Assembly (NCBI GenBank): GCA_033675545.1
Contig: JAWDGP010003346.1
Span: forward strand, 87,501-151,500
Length of the DNA stretch: 64,000 nucleotides
Direction of reading: 5' to 3'
Source of the DNA: Elysia crispata
Taxonomy: Eukaryota; Mollusca; Gastropoda; Plakobranchidae
The stretch's first letter is position 1. The number at the start of each line of letters is the position of its first letter. Position numbers and translations under genes: made by a program. This document shows, piece by piece, positions 12,227 to 24,600 of the stretch. The notes under the pieces were generated by a model. It was not told where the DNA came from and did no database searches. It saw only the letters and a program-made list of their open reading frames with translations.

Positions 12227-13663
12227 TGCTATATTCTTGGTAGAGCAGCTGGACAGGCAAACCGACCCCAAGTGACTGGACAGAGCTAACAAGTAACGAC
12301 TTGAAATGTGTCTCCAAACTTAATAGACCCTTTAAACTATTTTCCAAATTATTCTATTTTTCACTGCTGCCAATGTGATATTACCACCGATTGATATAAT
12401 TTCATGTTCTTACCATCTTTTCAATCTTTACAGTGTTTTTTGTTTTTTACTAATGTTTTTAACATGTAGTGATGAGTAAGGGTGGAATATTTTCAGCACA
12501 ACTATTGTTTAACCCTCTATTATAGAACAGAAAAGAGTCCTAGCAGTAAGTTTGTAACTCTCGATTCGACCTTAAAAGTAACGGCATGTTATAAAAACAT
12601 TAATAACAAGTCTTGATAGGACCCAAGCTTCTAGCGAAAGTTTCATCCAGATGAGACTGGTGAATGGATGTCCCATGTCCGTAGGTCTAGAGAACGGGAC
12701 TCAACTAAAATTGAACCACACTGGCTACCGAAGAGTGTGATATTCCCATGAACTTCCGGCCAGTTCTCCACACGGTGTAACTCTAGAACCTTCTGAGCCC
12801 ACGCCATCGGTCCTCGTGTTGTGTGACTCCACCTAAACTGCCCGTTCTCTGAGAATCTTACATAATTATGCAGCTACGATGATGCTGGTTTTGGGAAGAT
12901 ATTAAACTGTGACAGACCAATAGACAATTATTACATAAAAAAAGGCAAATAATCCTTGAGAGATACGAAACTAATAGAAGAATACTGCACAGGCATTTCT
13001 TCACTTCCTCATGTCCATATTGAAAATTGACCTACAATTTTTTTTTTTCCATTGACAAAAAGAGATGGAAATATAAAACAGAAAATAAAGCTTATCTCAG
13101 TGTACTCAGAAGGAAGATTTTTGTTGAGCTTAGGTCACATGTAGTTTTCGAATCACACTCAGGAAGTGTTTAGTGTTGTAATAGCAGGGTATGTTTTATC
13201 ATTACATTCGTCACAAAGAAACACAATGAGAAACAATGATCGAACGAGGTCATGAACTTCTGCTTATTACAGCAGTTGAGATTTTTCGAAATTAGCGTAG
13301 TTTATGCTGTAACCTATAATACAATGATCCTTGATACATTTTTTGTAACATCCGAAACCAAGCAGCATTTCCAAGTCTTACAATGCACCGATCGGAATAT
13401 TTCGCTTTTGTTAAAATCAAATCCCGGGTGAAGCAGTGAACAAAACATAATAAATAATAGATTCAACTGTGGTTTGTTATTGAGAGACGGTTTGAAAGAA
13501 ATGATGGGTGAAAGAAAAGGTATTAGAGTGTATTCATCTTTACATCTGTATAAAACGTTTGGCGTATCATGGCTCATAATACAAGTAATCGTAAACAATG
13601 TTCACAGAGAGATACGAAATTTAAGGAAAGAACTTTAAACCAATAATGAAGTAACGCTATTGT
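12227..13663. other. 3' flank / intergenic sequence of the chitin-binding gene
   Basis: No exon seen. It presumably includes the 3' UTR of the minus-strand gene ending at 13664. The only nearby polyadenylation-like motif is ATTAAA overlapping the stop codon (minus strand), so the true 3' end is not identified. Confidence 0.4.
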
Positions 13664-14487
13664 TTAATCATGCCCAAATCTTTCCTCTAAAGACTCCCGG
13701 ATTCTTCTCTCGATGTGTTCTCTCAAGGCAAACAGGTCACTGTCAGCTAACACACTCCTTCCGTTGGCGGTGTCCACTTGGTTCCTCCAGGACTGTCCAG
13801 CTGTTGAGCCTGAAGCCAGTTGTTGCCCAGAGCTGGTCAGTTCTATGCCTGTCTCATCAACCGGGCCATTTGAGTTTATTCTTTTGTCGTTGAAGAATTC
13901 TGGGAAACGAATCTCAGTGTTACTGTCTTCAATTTCATAACCATTGGAGTAGTCCGTGGACCACACAGAGAACTTGGTTTTGCTTTCTTTCAATTCTTCA
14001 CCGTTGTTGTTGGTCTGGGCCGTGTTATCTATGTTATCGCTATGATCATCGTGATTTGGCTTTCCCCGACTGGCACCAAACTTTTCATGCTCCCCATCTT
14101 CATCTCCAGAACGACTCCTATGTTTATCGCCCTTTGATTCAGTGTTATCCTTTTCTACAGATCTGTTCCCTTTCCTCGTTTCATCCAGCTCATCTGCGCC
14201 GCTGTCGCCTTTCTTTCTATTCTTGTACTCTTCACTAGAGACTGTCTCCTCCTCTTTCTCCAAATGCTCCTCCCCTTCCTCAACTCCACGATCACCTCCA
14301 GCCACATCGCCCTCACAGCGCACGTCCAGGTACGGCAGACGACAGTCTCCGGGTTTTCCCTGACAGCCTGTCTCAGCCTGCAGGATGTTGTTGAGCAAGG
14401 AGCTGGCCTGGGCGGGGTCAAACACTTTATCTTTGCTGGAGCAGATAGTTCCGGGCAGTTGGACGACAATCACCGGTCCAGCGTAAT
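13664..14487 (-). CDS. Chitin-binding gene exon 5 (terminal)
   Basis: Acceptor TTTCCCAG|AT enters in phase 1, stop TAA at 13666-13664. It encodes residues 204-477, including VQLPGTIC near its start, the acidic region and the FALRE tail. Confidence 0.85.
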
Positions 14488-16330
14488 CTGGGAAACAGGA
14501 AATAGAGGGAGGAATTAGATGGATAAAGGAGATAAGTACATTACAGAAGTTGAACCAAGAATTAGAAATTCGTATCTTTTCCTGGATTTATAATGACTGC
14601 TATACCTTTTGATCTCTAGGTTTTATCGAATGATTCACCCAGGACATATGCGAGTATAACTTAATTAAGATTCAAATGTTTCAAATCTTTAAAAGCAACG
14701 ATAATCTTCTAGCCCCTTTAAGCTTACCCCTCTCTGTCTATTGAACGTTTCCCTCTATGGGCATTGAACTTCATCCTCTGTGTCTATTGAACTTACCCCT
14801 CTCTTCCTGTTCAACTAACACCCCCTTCCCCCCACACATACACAATTTTTTTTTCTGATGAACAAACTCAACCCTCCACCCACCCTTCGCCTAGTGAACT
14901 TACTGGAGACGTCAGCAGACTGCTGAGACCAGACTTGCTGACTCCTCAGCAGTCCCTGGAGGTGTTTCATTTTCTCCAGCTTCGACCCTTGCAGCTTGTG
15001 TGCTAGACCTCTGGTGTCTATCATTTGCTTGGGGCCGCTGCCCAGTTCCCCTCTGGCGAGCATGTATGAAGGGGAGCTGGACTCCCTGATCAGGGCAGTA
15101 GCCTCCATGGCTAGCCACACCGCCTTGTTCTGCGCGCCGCACCTCACCTGATGCCTGGAATACCAGAAGAAACAATCGCAGTAGTACGCTGACTTTGCCC
15201 GTATCTACATGTTTTATGCTGCAGAGGTTTGTGGTTGAAGGAGCTAGTTTATCAGTATCATAATGCGATAACAAAGCTAATCTCTAGGTTTCTTTAGTTT
15301 ATCCAAAGAGTAACCGTTTATTAATACACATCCTATGGTTTTATTTGGTTGAAGAGCAAATAACACACCAACTTCTTACGGCAAACTTATCTTTGAGGTT
15401 CTGGAAGATGCGAAGCTGTCAACGTTTTTGTGGGTCAAAGTCAGGTTAAGAGACAAATCGTAGCTAAGTGGGAGGTGAAACTCATTCTTTTACCTCAATC
15501 TATCATAGAGCGATAAGTATGGAAATAATCTACAGGAGCAGCGGGTAAGAGAAAGATAGGTGTAAGCTAGTGTAAAAAATGTGTCACTTACATGTTGCTT
15601 TGCTGTTAATGTTTTGTTCCTTATTATCGTAATAAGCCAAGAATAGGCCACGTACCAAAGCTAACCTCATTCTTTATTTTTATCAAAATCTGTCATTTAC
15701 CATTAGATCATAGGATTTTGTGCATGCGTCAGCGGTTTTGCATAGTTTGACTTTGTTCAAAACATTTTTAACTGCGTGGTGGCGATATCATGCGGATATA
15801 GCCGATGAATGATGGAGTGGCAAGTCTAGGAAAGAGCACATTTTTCGATTACAGATATATTTATTATGTCTCGCAGCCTGGCAAACTGGTTTCATGCCGC
15901 AGGTATGAAATAGTTATGTTTTCTTAGCTTTTTACTAGGAAAAAAACTACTTAAAGGGAGCAAAAAGACATGCCCCAAGTTTCGGTACAGCAGAAACAGG
16001 TTAGAGTAAGGTCGCCTACCACTGGACGCAGCGGTTGTGTTCTGCGCTGAAAGCCATGCCCACCGGGCAGGAGTGCATGTAGGGCACGTTCTCCTCACAC
16101 ACGAAGTATGTCCGACAGTTGGAGTCGGACCAGTACGGCATCACGTCGTCTGGCTTGTCGCACCGAACAATCTGGGTCTGTGGGGCGTTTGGAGAGGAGG
16201 GTTTAGAGCCAGAGACGATCATGTTCACAGTGCAAGCAGTAATAAGTTGGAGCAGTTGCACGAAATAGATATGAAAAAAATGGAGGCAAACTAGAAAAAA
16301 AATAAATAGTCAGAGACGTAGAGAAAGAGA

Positions 16331-16388
<58 letters not shown>

Positions 16389-17996
16389 GTATATACATAC
16401 AGATGAAATAAAAGAGATGTGATGCAATAAAGCTAAATTAGAGAGAAACGAAAAGATCAGTTGTTAACAAGGGATATATAAATAGTGAGTTGTTATGGTG
16501 GGGTTATAATAAAAATGTCAGTAGCATCACACCGTGACATAGGCATAATACATTCTAATCACTGTTACTTACATTTTACTTTTCAGAGGAGAAAATGTCA
16601 TCTTATTATTTCTAAAACAATACACTAGCTAGAGGGTAAATATTGCTCGATATACAAAAGTTAGAACGTATAAATAACGTCCAACCTTCACTGGAGGGGA
16701 GGAAGGCTCCAGCTTGTCCGCATCTTGTAAACCCTGTGTGTGACCATCCTGGGATCTTTGACCTGATGAGTCCGTGGCGTTACTGACTTCATGGGCAGCT
16801 CCCATACTCCAGATCAGAACTTGGGGAGTAGAGGAGAAAAAAAGACTGTGCATTTTTAAATATTTGTAATAGTTTTGGATGGGTGAAAAGCGAGGCATAT
16901 TTTATGGGGAAAAAACGTTCCTGGCTAGTCTGTTCAATATCAAGGAGAAAGAAAGCTCTCTTAAAGGACTGTGAAAACCTATATTTTTTTAATTTTTTGT
17001 GTTTTGTACTTGAGGCCTGCTTATAAATATCTGAAGTTCTCAAACTAGTTAGGCATCAATATAAATTTATAAATGGTGAAGATTCTGTATAATATTATTT
17101 CGGCCTTGTTGACAAGTTTTAGATTGCAGCTTACCTCAAAGACAGAGATTCTACTGCTACGCCTTAAGTATCTCTTATCTTTTATAATGGTGTTTTTTTT
17201 TTTCAGTTGTTTGGTTTCAGTAGTTTTAAATCATTTCACATCCCTTACAATTCTCTAAGAGATGCACGCGAGGAAGCCGTTTGGTATATTATAAAGTTTC
17301 TTTAAAAGATGAAATGAAACTGCTCAAAATAAAAATGAAACCTCTATGAGGAATATAGAATTTATCATGTAGAATGAAAACTTTATTCGGTGGAAGATAA
17401 TTGGTGCAATCATTGAATATGACAACCTTTTGCCTCCCAAGGTAAAGTTTTATAAATCCTTTCAGATGGTGTACTATAAGGGCATCTCTAAGATTACTTG
17501 AGATCGGTAATAATCTCCAGATGTCCATACAGGAATGGAACCCAGGACCACTGTATTGGCAATCCAATACGATACTGACTGAGTTATCTGGGGTATAACC
17601 ACGACCACGATAAAAGTTTCTCTGCAGACGCCACAATCTGTGAGATGTTGAAACCGTTGTCAGGCTCTGTGATCATGAGACAACAGGAATGTGATATCAT
17701 CTGACCTAATGCGACCCGAATCACGCAACTTGCTCACTTAGAACGCTTCACTCGGTTGTCTCGTTCAACATGCAACTTACAACTTTGTCATTCTAAGACC
17801 CAAAAAGCGGTTTCAATCTACAAATTCTATTTGCTGAAAAATATATACTATTGTTCTATCAATCTGAATTTAAGTATCAAGAAAAACTTTTTAAGCGAAA
17901 ACAAATTGACAAAGGTTATAGTGTCTTACCCATAACAATCCAAGCGGCTTTTACGTTTGATTTCGTTTTCAGCGCACACGCAAAATTACGTTCCAT
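13664..17996 (-). CDS. Secreted chitin-binding (CBM14/peritrophin-A) protein, five exons, 477 aa
   Basis: Exons 17996-17930, 16819-16686, 16177-16020, 15154-14904 and 14487-13664 join with matching phases (1, 0, 2, 1) over 1434 nt. Residues 17-31 (KAAWIVMVLIWSMGA) are the core of a signal peptide. Cysteines at 73, 88, 94, 104, 117 and 125 give spacing C-14-C-5-C-9-C-12-C-7-C, the peritrophin-A pattern. Aromatics between the Cys (Y81, W82, Y91, F92) fit chitin contact positions. The domain is split by an intron before its sixth Cys. Residues 126-203 are a basic, helical-looking segment. Residues 204-250 hold four more Cys. About 250-400 is strongly acidic and rich in E, D, K, S and N, likely disordered. 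The C-terminus (FALREHIERRIRESLEERF) is a charged helix. Chitin binding in an extracellular matrix is a family inference. The role (peritrophic, cuticle or shell matrix) is unknown. The donor after exon 2 (GTTGGA) is weak. Confidence 0.8.
14904..15154 (-). CDS. Chitin-binding gene exon 4
   Basis: Acceptor TATTCCAG|G and donor TCCA|GTAAGT. It completes W120, supplies the sixth CBM14 cysteine (VRC, residue 125) and encodes residues up to 203. Confidence 0.8.
16020..16177 (-). CDS. Chitin-binding gene exon 3 (CBM14 domain)
   Basis: Acceptor CCCCACAG|ACC and donor CAGTG|GTAGGC, phases 0 and 2. It holds five of the six domain cysteines. Reading through the donor would meet an immediate TAG, giving a shorter five-Cys form if the intron were retained. 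Confidence 0.82.
16331..16392. repeat. (TA)n then (GTAT)n microsatellite
   Basis: About 23 TA units followed by four GTAT units, in the intron between exons 2 and 3 of the chitin-binding gene. Confidence 0.95.
16686..16819 (-). CDS. Chitin-binding gene exon 2
   Basis: Acceptor CCCCAAG|TT enters in phase 1; donor GTGAAG|GTTGGA. It encodes the end of the signal peptide and a short Ser/Asp/Gln-rich linker (residues 23-67). Confidence 0.7.
17521..17597 (-). repeat. tRNA-Gly-like pseudogene / tRNA-derived SINE head
   Basis: The minus strand reads as a tRNA: an A-box-like AACTCAGTCAGTATCG, an anticodon-loop-like ATTGGATTGCCAATAC (GCC, glycine) and a B-box-like GGTCCTGGGTTCCATTCC. The acceptor stem does not pair well and the B box deviates at the conserved GA. 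I call a SINE-derived relic rather than a functional gene. It lies in intron 1 of the chitin-binding gene. Confidence 0.6.
17930..17996 (-). CDS. Chitin-binding gene exon 1 (start, signal peptide)
   Basis: It encodes 22 residues (starts MERNFACALK) plus one base, donor ATGG|GTAAGA, phase 1. Only this exon gives the second exon a complete signal peptide, which is why I chose this start. Confidence 0.75.
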
Positions 17997-17999
17997 ATT

Positions 18000-18482
18000 A
18001 ATTTCCTACTGAGCAATGGAACCAGCGAAGAGTCAAAGTACACCAATCTCACAAATTAGCTGGGAGAGGTCACACAATTGTTTAACTTCTATCTCCTGTC
18101 GCTTGTCATCTTATCTGTACGCGTATCATCAAGAAATTGGTGTGTTTCTTGTATTTATATCATTTGCTTTATAACATCTAAACTAAACAGAAACTGGAGG
18201 GTCTTATTTTCTTTAATATGGTTGAAGCTTCTTAAAGTTTATCCGTCGAAAAACACCATGCTGGTCAAGCATTGTTGAGACAATACAGAGATCAAACCTA
18301 CTCTGGTTTTTGTTTTGATGAGAGTCTTTCCCAATCAGTGTGACGCACTTTGAGTTCATTGTCCTGGACAGTATTATCTCCCCTTGTCTACCAGACTATT
18401 GTCCTGTCCAGTTGTGTCCGAGCCCTCTTTGTCCTCCTCTCTTTTCAATGTGGACATCATTCCCTAAACTGACATCTTTCTT

Positions 18483-18486
<4 letters not shown>
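18000..18486. other. 5' flank of the chitin-binding gene
   Basis: Probable promoter side of the minus-strand gene starting at 17996. No clear TATA box or other diagnostic motif was seen. Confidence 0.4.

Positions 18487-18553
<67 letters not shown>
18487..18553. repeat. (CT)n microsatellite
   Basis: About 33 CT units. Confidence 0.95.
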
Positions 18554-18556
<3 letters not shown>

Positions 18557-19122
18557 GAAGAAAAGATCTTTTTTTTTTTAATAAATACATGGATGGGTTT
18601 CTTTTCCTAGCTGAAATACTTACACCTTCAATAAAACTCAACCTATAAGTATTTCTCTTTCCCAGAAGCAGACTTATTTTCCATAATTACTTATGGTTTT
18701 TACTTAATGAACTCCAAGAAACGGATTGATTCGAAGATTACCGAGCAGTAGTTTTCACAAAAGAACAAGACATACGAGACAGTATCACAATAGCTCACCA
18801 TAGAAAACAGAAATTAAATATTAGTAAAGGAAGAATTTGGCAGAGGTATAATATGAAACACAAAGTAGGAAATGGGAAAAAATTGTAAGGGAGAAACTAA
18901 TTGGAATAAAAGAAGAGAGATGAATAACAGAGGCAGGGACAGACAATCAGATGGGGACAGAGAAACCAGTAGGCAAACAACCTGACAGACAGGGAGAGAT
19001 AGACGGAAGGAACTATCTGCATGAAAGGGTAATTAATATAAAAGAGAAGACATGGAAATCAAAAAGCTAGAGTTAGAGTGAAATAAAGGAGAAAGAGAAG
19101 GACAAAAAAGTTGCCGTGAGAA

Positions 19123-19234
<112 letters not shown>

Positions 19235-19411
19235 ATATGCATAGAGATAAAAAAGGAAGAAGGAAAAGAGAAGAGAGAGCAAGAAAGACAGAAAGGTGAA
19301 CATAAAAAAAAATTATTTAGTGAAAGATAAAAAGGGAAAGAGAGAGATTTGCAATGAGAACTACAGAGCGAGACATAGAGAGGGAGAGGAAGAGATAAAG
19401 ATGTTAAGCTG

Positions 19412-19562
19412 ATGAAGGCTGTCAGAATCATGCACGCCATGTTGTTAAACAAGGACTGGGTGAACACATCTTGCGACGCTGACTGTCGCACAGCTCCCAG
19501 CCTCCTGTTCCTTTCCTCAACATCCGCCTGGCGGACAACAGCAGCTTTTGAAACGCTTTCAT
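19412..19562 (-). CDS. Possible orphan exon, unrecognised product
   Basis: After a good acceptor (TGTATGTTTTCAG|AT, minus strand) the phase-1 frame reads a protein-like segment including VVRQADVEERNRRLG and DVFTQSLFNNMACM. No good donor follows before the GA tract and no partner exon joins it in phase. It could be a fragment of an unseen gene, an untranslated exon or chance. Confidence 0.22.
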
Positions 19563-19948
19563 CTGAAAACATACATCGTGACAGAACAAAAACTTCAGCG
19601 AGAAAATCCCCCCTCTGAGCCAGCCTTCTCTCGACAGCAGCTCCTCTCTAGCTCTATTGTTTTATATTGTTTGTTTTCCCGAGCGGAGAAACAAGCTCTG
19701 AAGACTGAACAACAAAACTGCAAGGATTTGTAAGACTTGTGTGTGTTTCAACCGATGCTGCTTATGTCATTTTCTGTCACAAATCCTTTCCTTCTCGAAT
19801 CATAGGATGAATGTGGCGACTACATGTTACGGTTTGTCATCTTTGAAAGATTTGGCATAAAGGTGAGAAGACAGAACATGCATCACTGCTAACTAGTAGG
19901 ATTTCATTCACAGCACGACTCAGTGAGTCATCTCATACTGATGGACTT

Positions 19949-19972
19949 TCTCTCTCTCTCTCTCTCTCTCTG

Positions 19973-20061
<89 letters not shown>

Positions 20062-20062
20062 G
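19949..20062. repeat. (CT)n microsatellite with TG interruptions
   Basis: About 50 CT units interrupted by TGTCTC near both ends. Confidence 0.95.
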
Positions 20063-20840
20063 TTTCTTTCACTTTTCCATCTCTCTCCTTGTCTGAACGT
20101 TTTTCTTCCTCCTCTTTCTCTTTTCATCGTCTCCTTTTTTCCTATTATTTTTATAAACTTTCCACTGTTTTGATCTCTCTTTCTCTTCCGCTATCTTTTT
20201 ATCTGTTTCCCTGCCTATCTGCCAGTATGTCTGTGTTTTGCTAACTCTCCATATCTCTTCATCTCTCTCTCCTTTTTCTCTCTCTTTCTCTTGCAATGTG
20301 AATCTATTTAAGGCTCTCTTGATACCCCAGCTTTTACCTTTTCTAATTAGATGACTGAATTGAACGCCATTGCTGTAACAGTTATATTATTACAGCTAGT
20401 CTGTGCTTGTACAGAAATCTTACACCACCGCACAGCCAAATGATCTTTCACAAAAGTCTTTCCTGAGATTAGACTTTTTTGGATTTCATAAAGTCAAAAT
20501 AATGTGTCATATTATTAATGTAATCTGTTCATATACAAAGAAAAACGATAAATATGAAATGAATGATAATCTGTTTGTCGTATTGTAAATAAAGAGTATT
20601 TAGACCCTTGGTGACGTCTTCCTCAGCATATGACGCTACATTAGACAGCCAACATTCGCTTGGTTTGGTTCGAACATTAGTGAGAAGAGTCAAGCTCTGA
20701 ACATGCTATGAGATTTAACGTTAAACCTGACGCTCAAAGTCCACCCAGCTGTCAATTCTCTTGGCGCTTCAGAGACCACAGGACAAGTCGACAGCCTTCT
20801 GACCATCAGTGTGAAGGTCTCGACGGCTCTGCTGCCTCCA

Positions 20841-21639
20841 CTAGAACAGGCTGCACGAACTGATGACAGTCGCGGGCTCGTAACGCGAGTCGCTGTTACT
20901 GGAAACCCGGAGAAACAGTGTCACAAGCTCAATTTTAACATGTTAAGCTATAGGGAACTTTCGCGTACGTACATTAGTCTGCTTAGGGTAATTCAGACAT
21001 AGCTAATGACGTCATGCAGCTGCACCTCGAACCCAGGCAAGATGGCGGACTCAGCAATTTGCAAACACTGAGAAGTTTAGAACTGTTTCAGATCGACTCT
21101 AGATCAAGCTTCCTTTAGACACAAGATTATTTAATGATAGCTATATTTATTCCTTACCGCGCCACTAGAGTGAGTGTAGCTTTCATGAGACCAAATCTAG
21201 AAGTGATCAAAGAAAGAAACAACGAAAAACAACAGTTCAATGTTACTTGCTGTAGATTGGAAGATTTCTATCTTCTTAGGCAAGAAAAAATATATTGAGA
21301 ACTCTATCTCTCTCTCTTCCCTGTGTGATTTTCATGACTTTTCAATCTTTAAAACCACGCTAAACTTTTCATATGCATTCTACTCCTGCATCAGTTATCA
21401 GATGATTGTCCTATTAACGTGTGTATCGTGTACCGGAAACACCCTCTGCGCATGAGCTGGCCCAGTGCGATGTTTGTGTTGACTGGCGAGACAGGAAGTT
21501 GTTCCTGTAGTAGGTTTTCATTCGTAGCTCCGACTCTCATGACAACATCAGGTGGAACCAGTGGGAACCCAGAAATGACGATACACATCACAAGAAGAAC
21601 ATTGTTCATGTGCATACTTTTTTTTTTCATAGCGCCCAT
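20841..21639 (-). CDS. Candidate secreted peptide precursor, two exons (speculative)
   Basis: Proposed exons are 21639-21434 and 20898-20841 (phase 2 to phase 2, 87 aa). Of three early ATGs, the third begins MNNVLLVMCIVISG, a good signal peptide. The first exon ends ...LMRRGCF at a GTACAC donor, with GTGTTT as an alternative. The second follows a strong acceptor (CTCCGGGTTTCCAG). The product would end RR, then GCFRNSDSRYEPATVISSCS and LF, a dibasic site followed by a peptide with two Cys. I know no matching family. The donor is weak, and another frame of exon 2 is also open for 70 codons. The first-exon signal peptide is the firmer part. Confidence 0.28.
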
Positions 21640-24600
21640 TTTGCCTCAATATAGAAGACCTCAGTTTGGTGAAATATCGACATTTCCTTGTAGTTGTGGC
21701 AACAGATTTTTTCATAGAACGCCTCTGCGTTTTTTGTAATATAAACCAGACGTTCTGTAGCCACTCATATCCCTCAAGCAAGGCAGCTATCTCTCATGTT
21801 AAGCATCACGGTCAACAAAAGAAACCCCTGAGGAGGGGATAGTATAGCCCGATGTATTTTGGTGTTCCACGACGGTCTCGTGGTCGGGGTGGAGAAAACT
21901 GGTGCAGCTTGACGTGTTCTGCAGGGGATTCAATTTTTTCTTCTAGTTATCAATGTCTCTCAGCAGATCCTCTCATAAATACAAGTTCTATGATGTGTGT
22001 CTTGCAGCCACAAAATAATTAAATATGATTTTTATTTTTTTTTCTGTCTTTTCTGCTTTGTCTTCGACTTGATTTCTTCAACATTGATTAAAAACAAAAA
22101 TAAAAGGAAAAACAAAAACAAATAGAATATGAAGAGAAAACAGTATAGATGTTTACATAACTCGTCTTAAAATGCTTCCTACAGGTGCAGCATTTATCAT
22201 AATTCATCATATATCATATTCTGTATAACATTACCTTTCGGTTTCTGAGATAGTTCTTTAAATCTTCACTTACTTGCACCCTTGAGAAATCTAAACTAGT
22301 AAACGTGAACTGCCTTTATGATGATGATGATGATGATGATGATGGCAACATTGATAAAAACCTATAAATTAGTTGGTATAATGTAACTTTAACATGTCTA
22401 TACCTGAATGGGCTTTTAGCCTCCGACTATGGAAGTGTAAAAGTACTTTCTGCAAAATAACTAAAGCTGAAATAACAACAATTATAGGAGCAATACCGAA
22501 CGACTGTCACATCACTGGCACCACAAACACATAATATATTGCTAATGCTATTTCCTGAACACCAGCTACTGTCAAATATGCACTGACTGATATTGTTTAA
22601 CAGTTGACCACCAGCTATGAGCAATGGTGTTTCCATTGTTTTCAAAGAAAAAGGTCCAGCATGCATTACCACTCGTTATTTGATAAATTGTGTTGGATAA
22701 GAGGGTAAGCTATCATGGATATGGATTACCGCTGATGTTCCAGTAAAAAAAAAATAACAACTAATAAACAATTTTCTGAATTTACATATGAGATTTGTTT
22801 TCATTATCAGAAAGTTGAGTTCAATTTTTATGATTTGTTTCGTTCATGATCCATGAATCAGCACCGCTTGTTATTTGTACATTTTTAAAATTCAAGGGAA
22901 GTAAAAACTATAATCTGAGTCTCTAGATTTACTGTTATTTATTTCCCTTAACACTAACGTGTGCTGTAATTAAGGCCAACCAGTCCCAAGCTTTGTGCCG
23001 TGCCAGATTACCAAGAAAACCTTGCGACTCTTGCAGAACAGCAATAAAATTCTTCCCTGCCTGAAAAACAAAGTCTCAAAGTAAAAAGTATCCCTTATAA
23101 CACAAAATTCACGCATCGCACAATTGAAACACAGAAAACTCTTTCAGATATCTCCCATCCTTCTGCTTCCTAACTGGTGTAACTGACACCGAGCTAAGGT
23201 TATCCCTCTGATAGGACACAGGCACGTCCCTTCGACCACCAGCAAAACTAATTTTTTTTACTTTTGAATTTTTATCTAGGCATGTTGACAGGTAAAGGTC
23301 GGATTTAAGTCAATACAGGTGAAATGTCGAAAACTTATAATTCGAACGCCTTTTTTTTTCTTCCGTTGAACGGCTTTTTAGTTTTTGCCGGGCCATATTA
23401 AATAGCGTCCACCTGATATTGTTCTTTCCAAGTTAGCTAGTTTATCTTTTTTAATTCTGATCTTTTCGTTATTTTATTAGACCTACATCTTAACTTCAAG
23501 TATCCGCAGTTAAATCTGCGCGTAAACTTTGAAAATGGGATTTTTTCCCTAGAGAACGCTTTCTGAATACCGGTTTCTTGGGAAACAAAATATATGAACA
23601 AACTCATTAAGCTGTCAACAAAATTGGATATAAGGTTTCACATGGAGATTTGCTGAGTAATGCTTGAAAATTTCTTATTTTCATATTTTTGAAGCAGTTG
23701 TGCATGGGCTGACAGACCTCCCTCGTCCACAAACAGTTAAGTGACCTGTAAAGAGAGCTGCGGAACTCAGAGGTGTGTATATTTTAAGTCTGAAAAATCT
23801 TAGGGACAAATGCCTCATAACAAATCGTTACTGTAGATGTTTGGTTAATGTTTCTTATCTTTGTGCACGGCCCGGGTCTTGGAACTGAGTACCATAACAC
23901 CTAGACCCAGTTACGTCTGTTCTCACACTTCAAGTGTGATTTTTGGCGCCCTGAAGTTTCCTTCCCAATCTCCCAAAATAACACATTTCACTATGATTAT
24001 CGAGTACAGAAAGTATTCAAGTTTGATCATAAGGCAAGGCTAAGTTTTCCAAATATTATAACATAAAGTTGTCTTCAACCATAGCTGAATCTGTAACTTC
24101 TTTTCCTAGAGGTTCATATGGCGCGTCAAATCACTCTTCATACTTTAATCCTCCCAGGTCCATGAGAAAATTGTAACTGTTTCTATTGTCAATGATGCCG
24201 CAGTCTTCTCACATGCACTTAAGTCAATAGCTCTGCCTCCATCGTATCATACCGGTCCTGTTTTCACACAGAACTTAACTGAAATTTAACTGAAACATGA
24301 TTGACATTTGCTTGGTGAGCAAAAAGAGGGGGAAAAACAATGTTAAAAGAATGCTTCTGAAGGGCTTTCCAACGAAAATGAATAAAAAAATTGGTACCAA
24401 GTAGTAAGAAATTTGTTAGAAAAGCCAAAAAACACAAACAAATTTGTTGGGATTTTTTTTTCTCAGCTAAGCTTACAAACAAAAGGTTGATATGCCCCAC
24501 AGAACTATGGGAAATGTTTTTCGTTCCGGTAGGTTTCAATCGCTATAAACCCAGAAACGCAACAACAAACTGTACAGGTCTACACAAAATGTGAAAGCCC

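Noticed and set aside
12117..12347. Open frame overlapping the hAT-like element as a transposase remnant
   Set aside because: The element is only 194 bp, the frame runs past its end, and it shows no hAT dimerisation motif.
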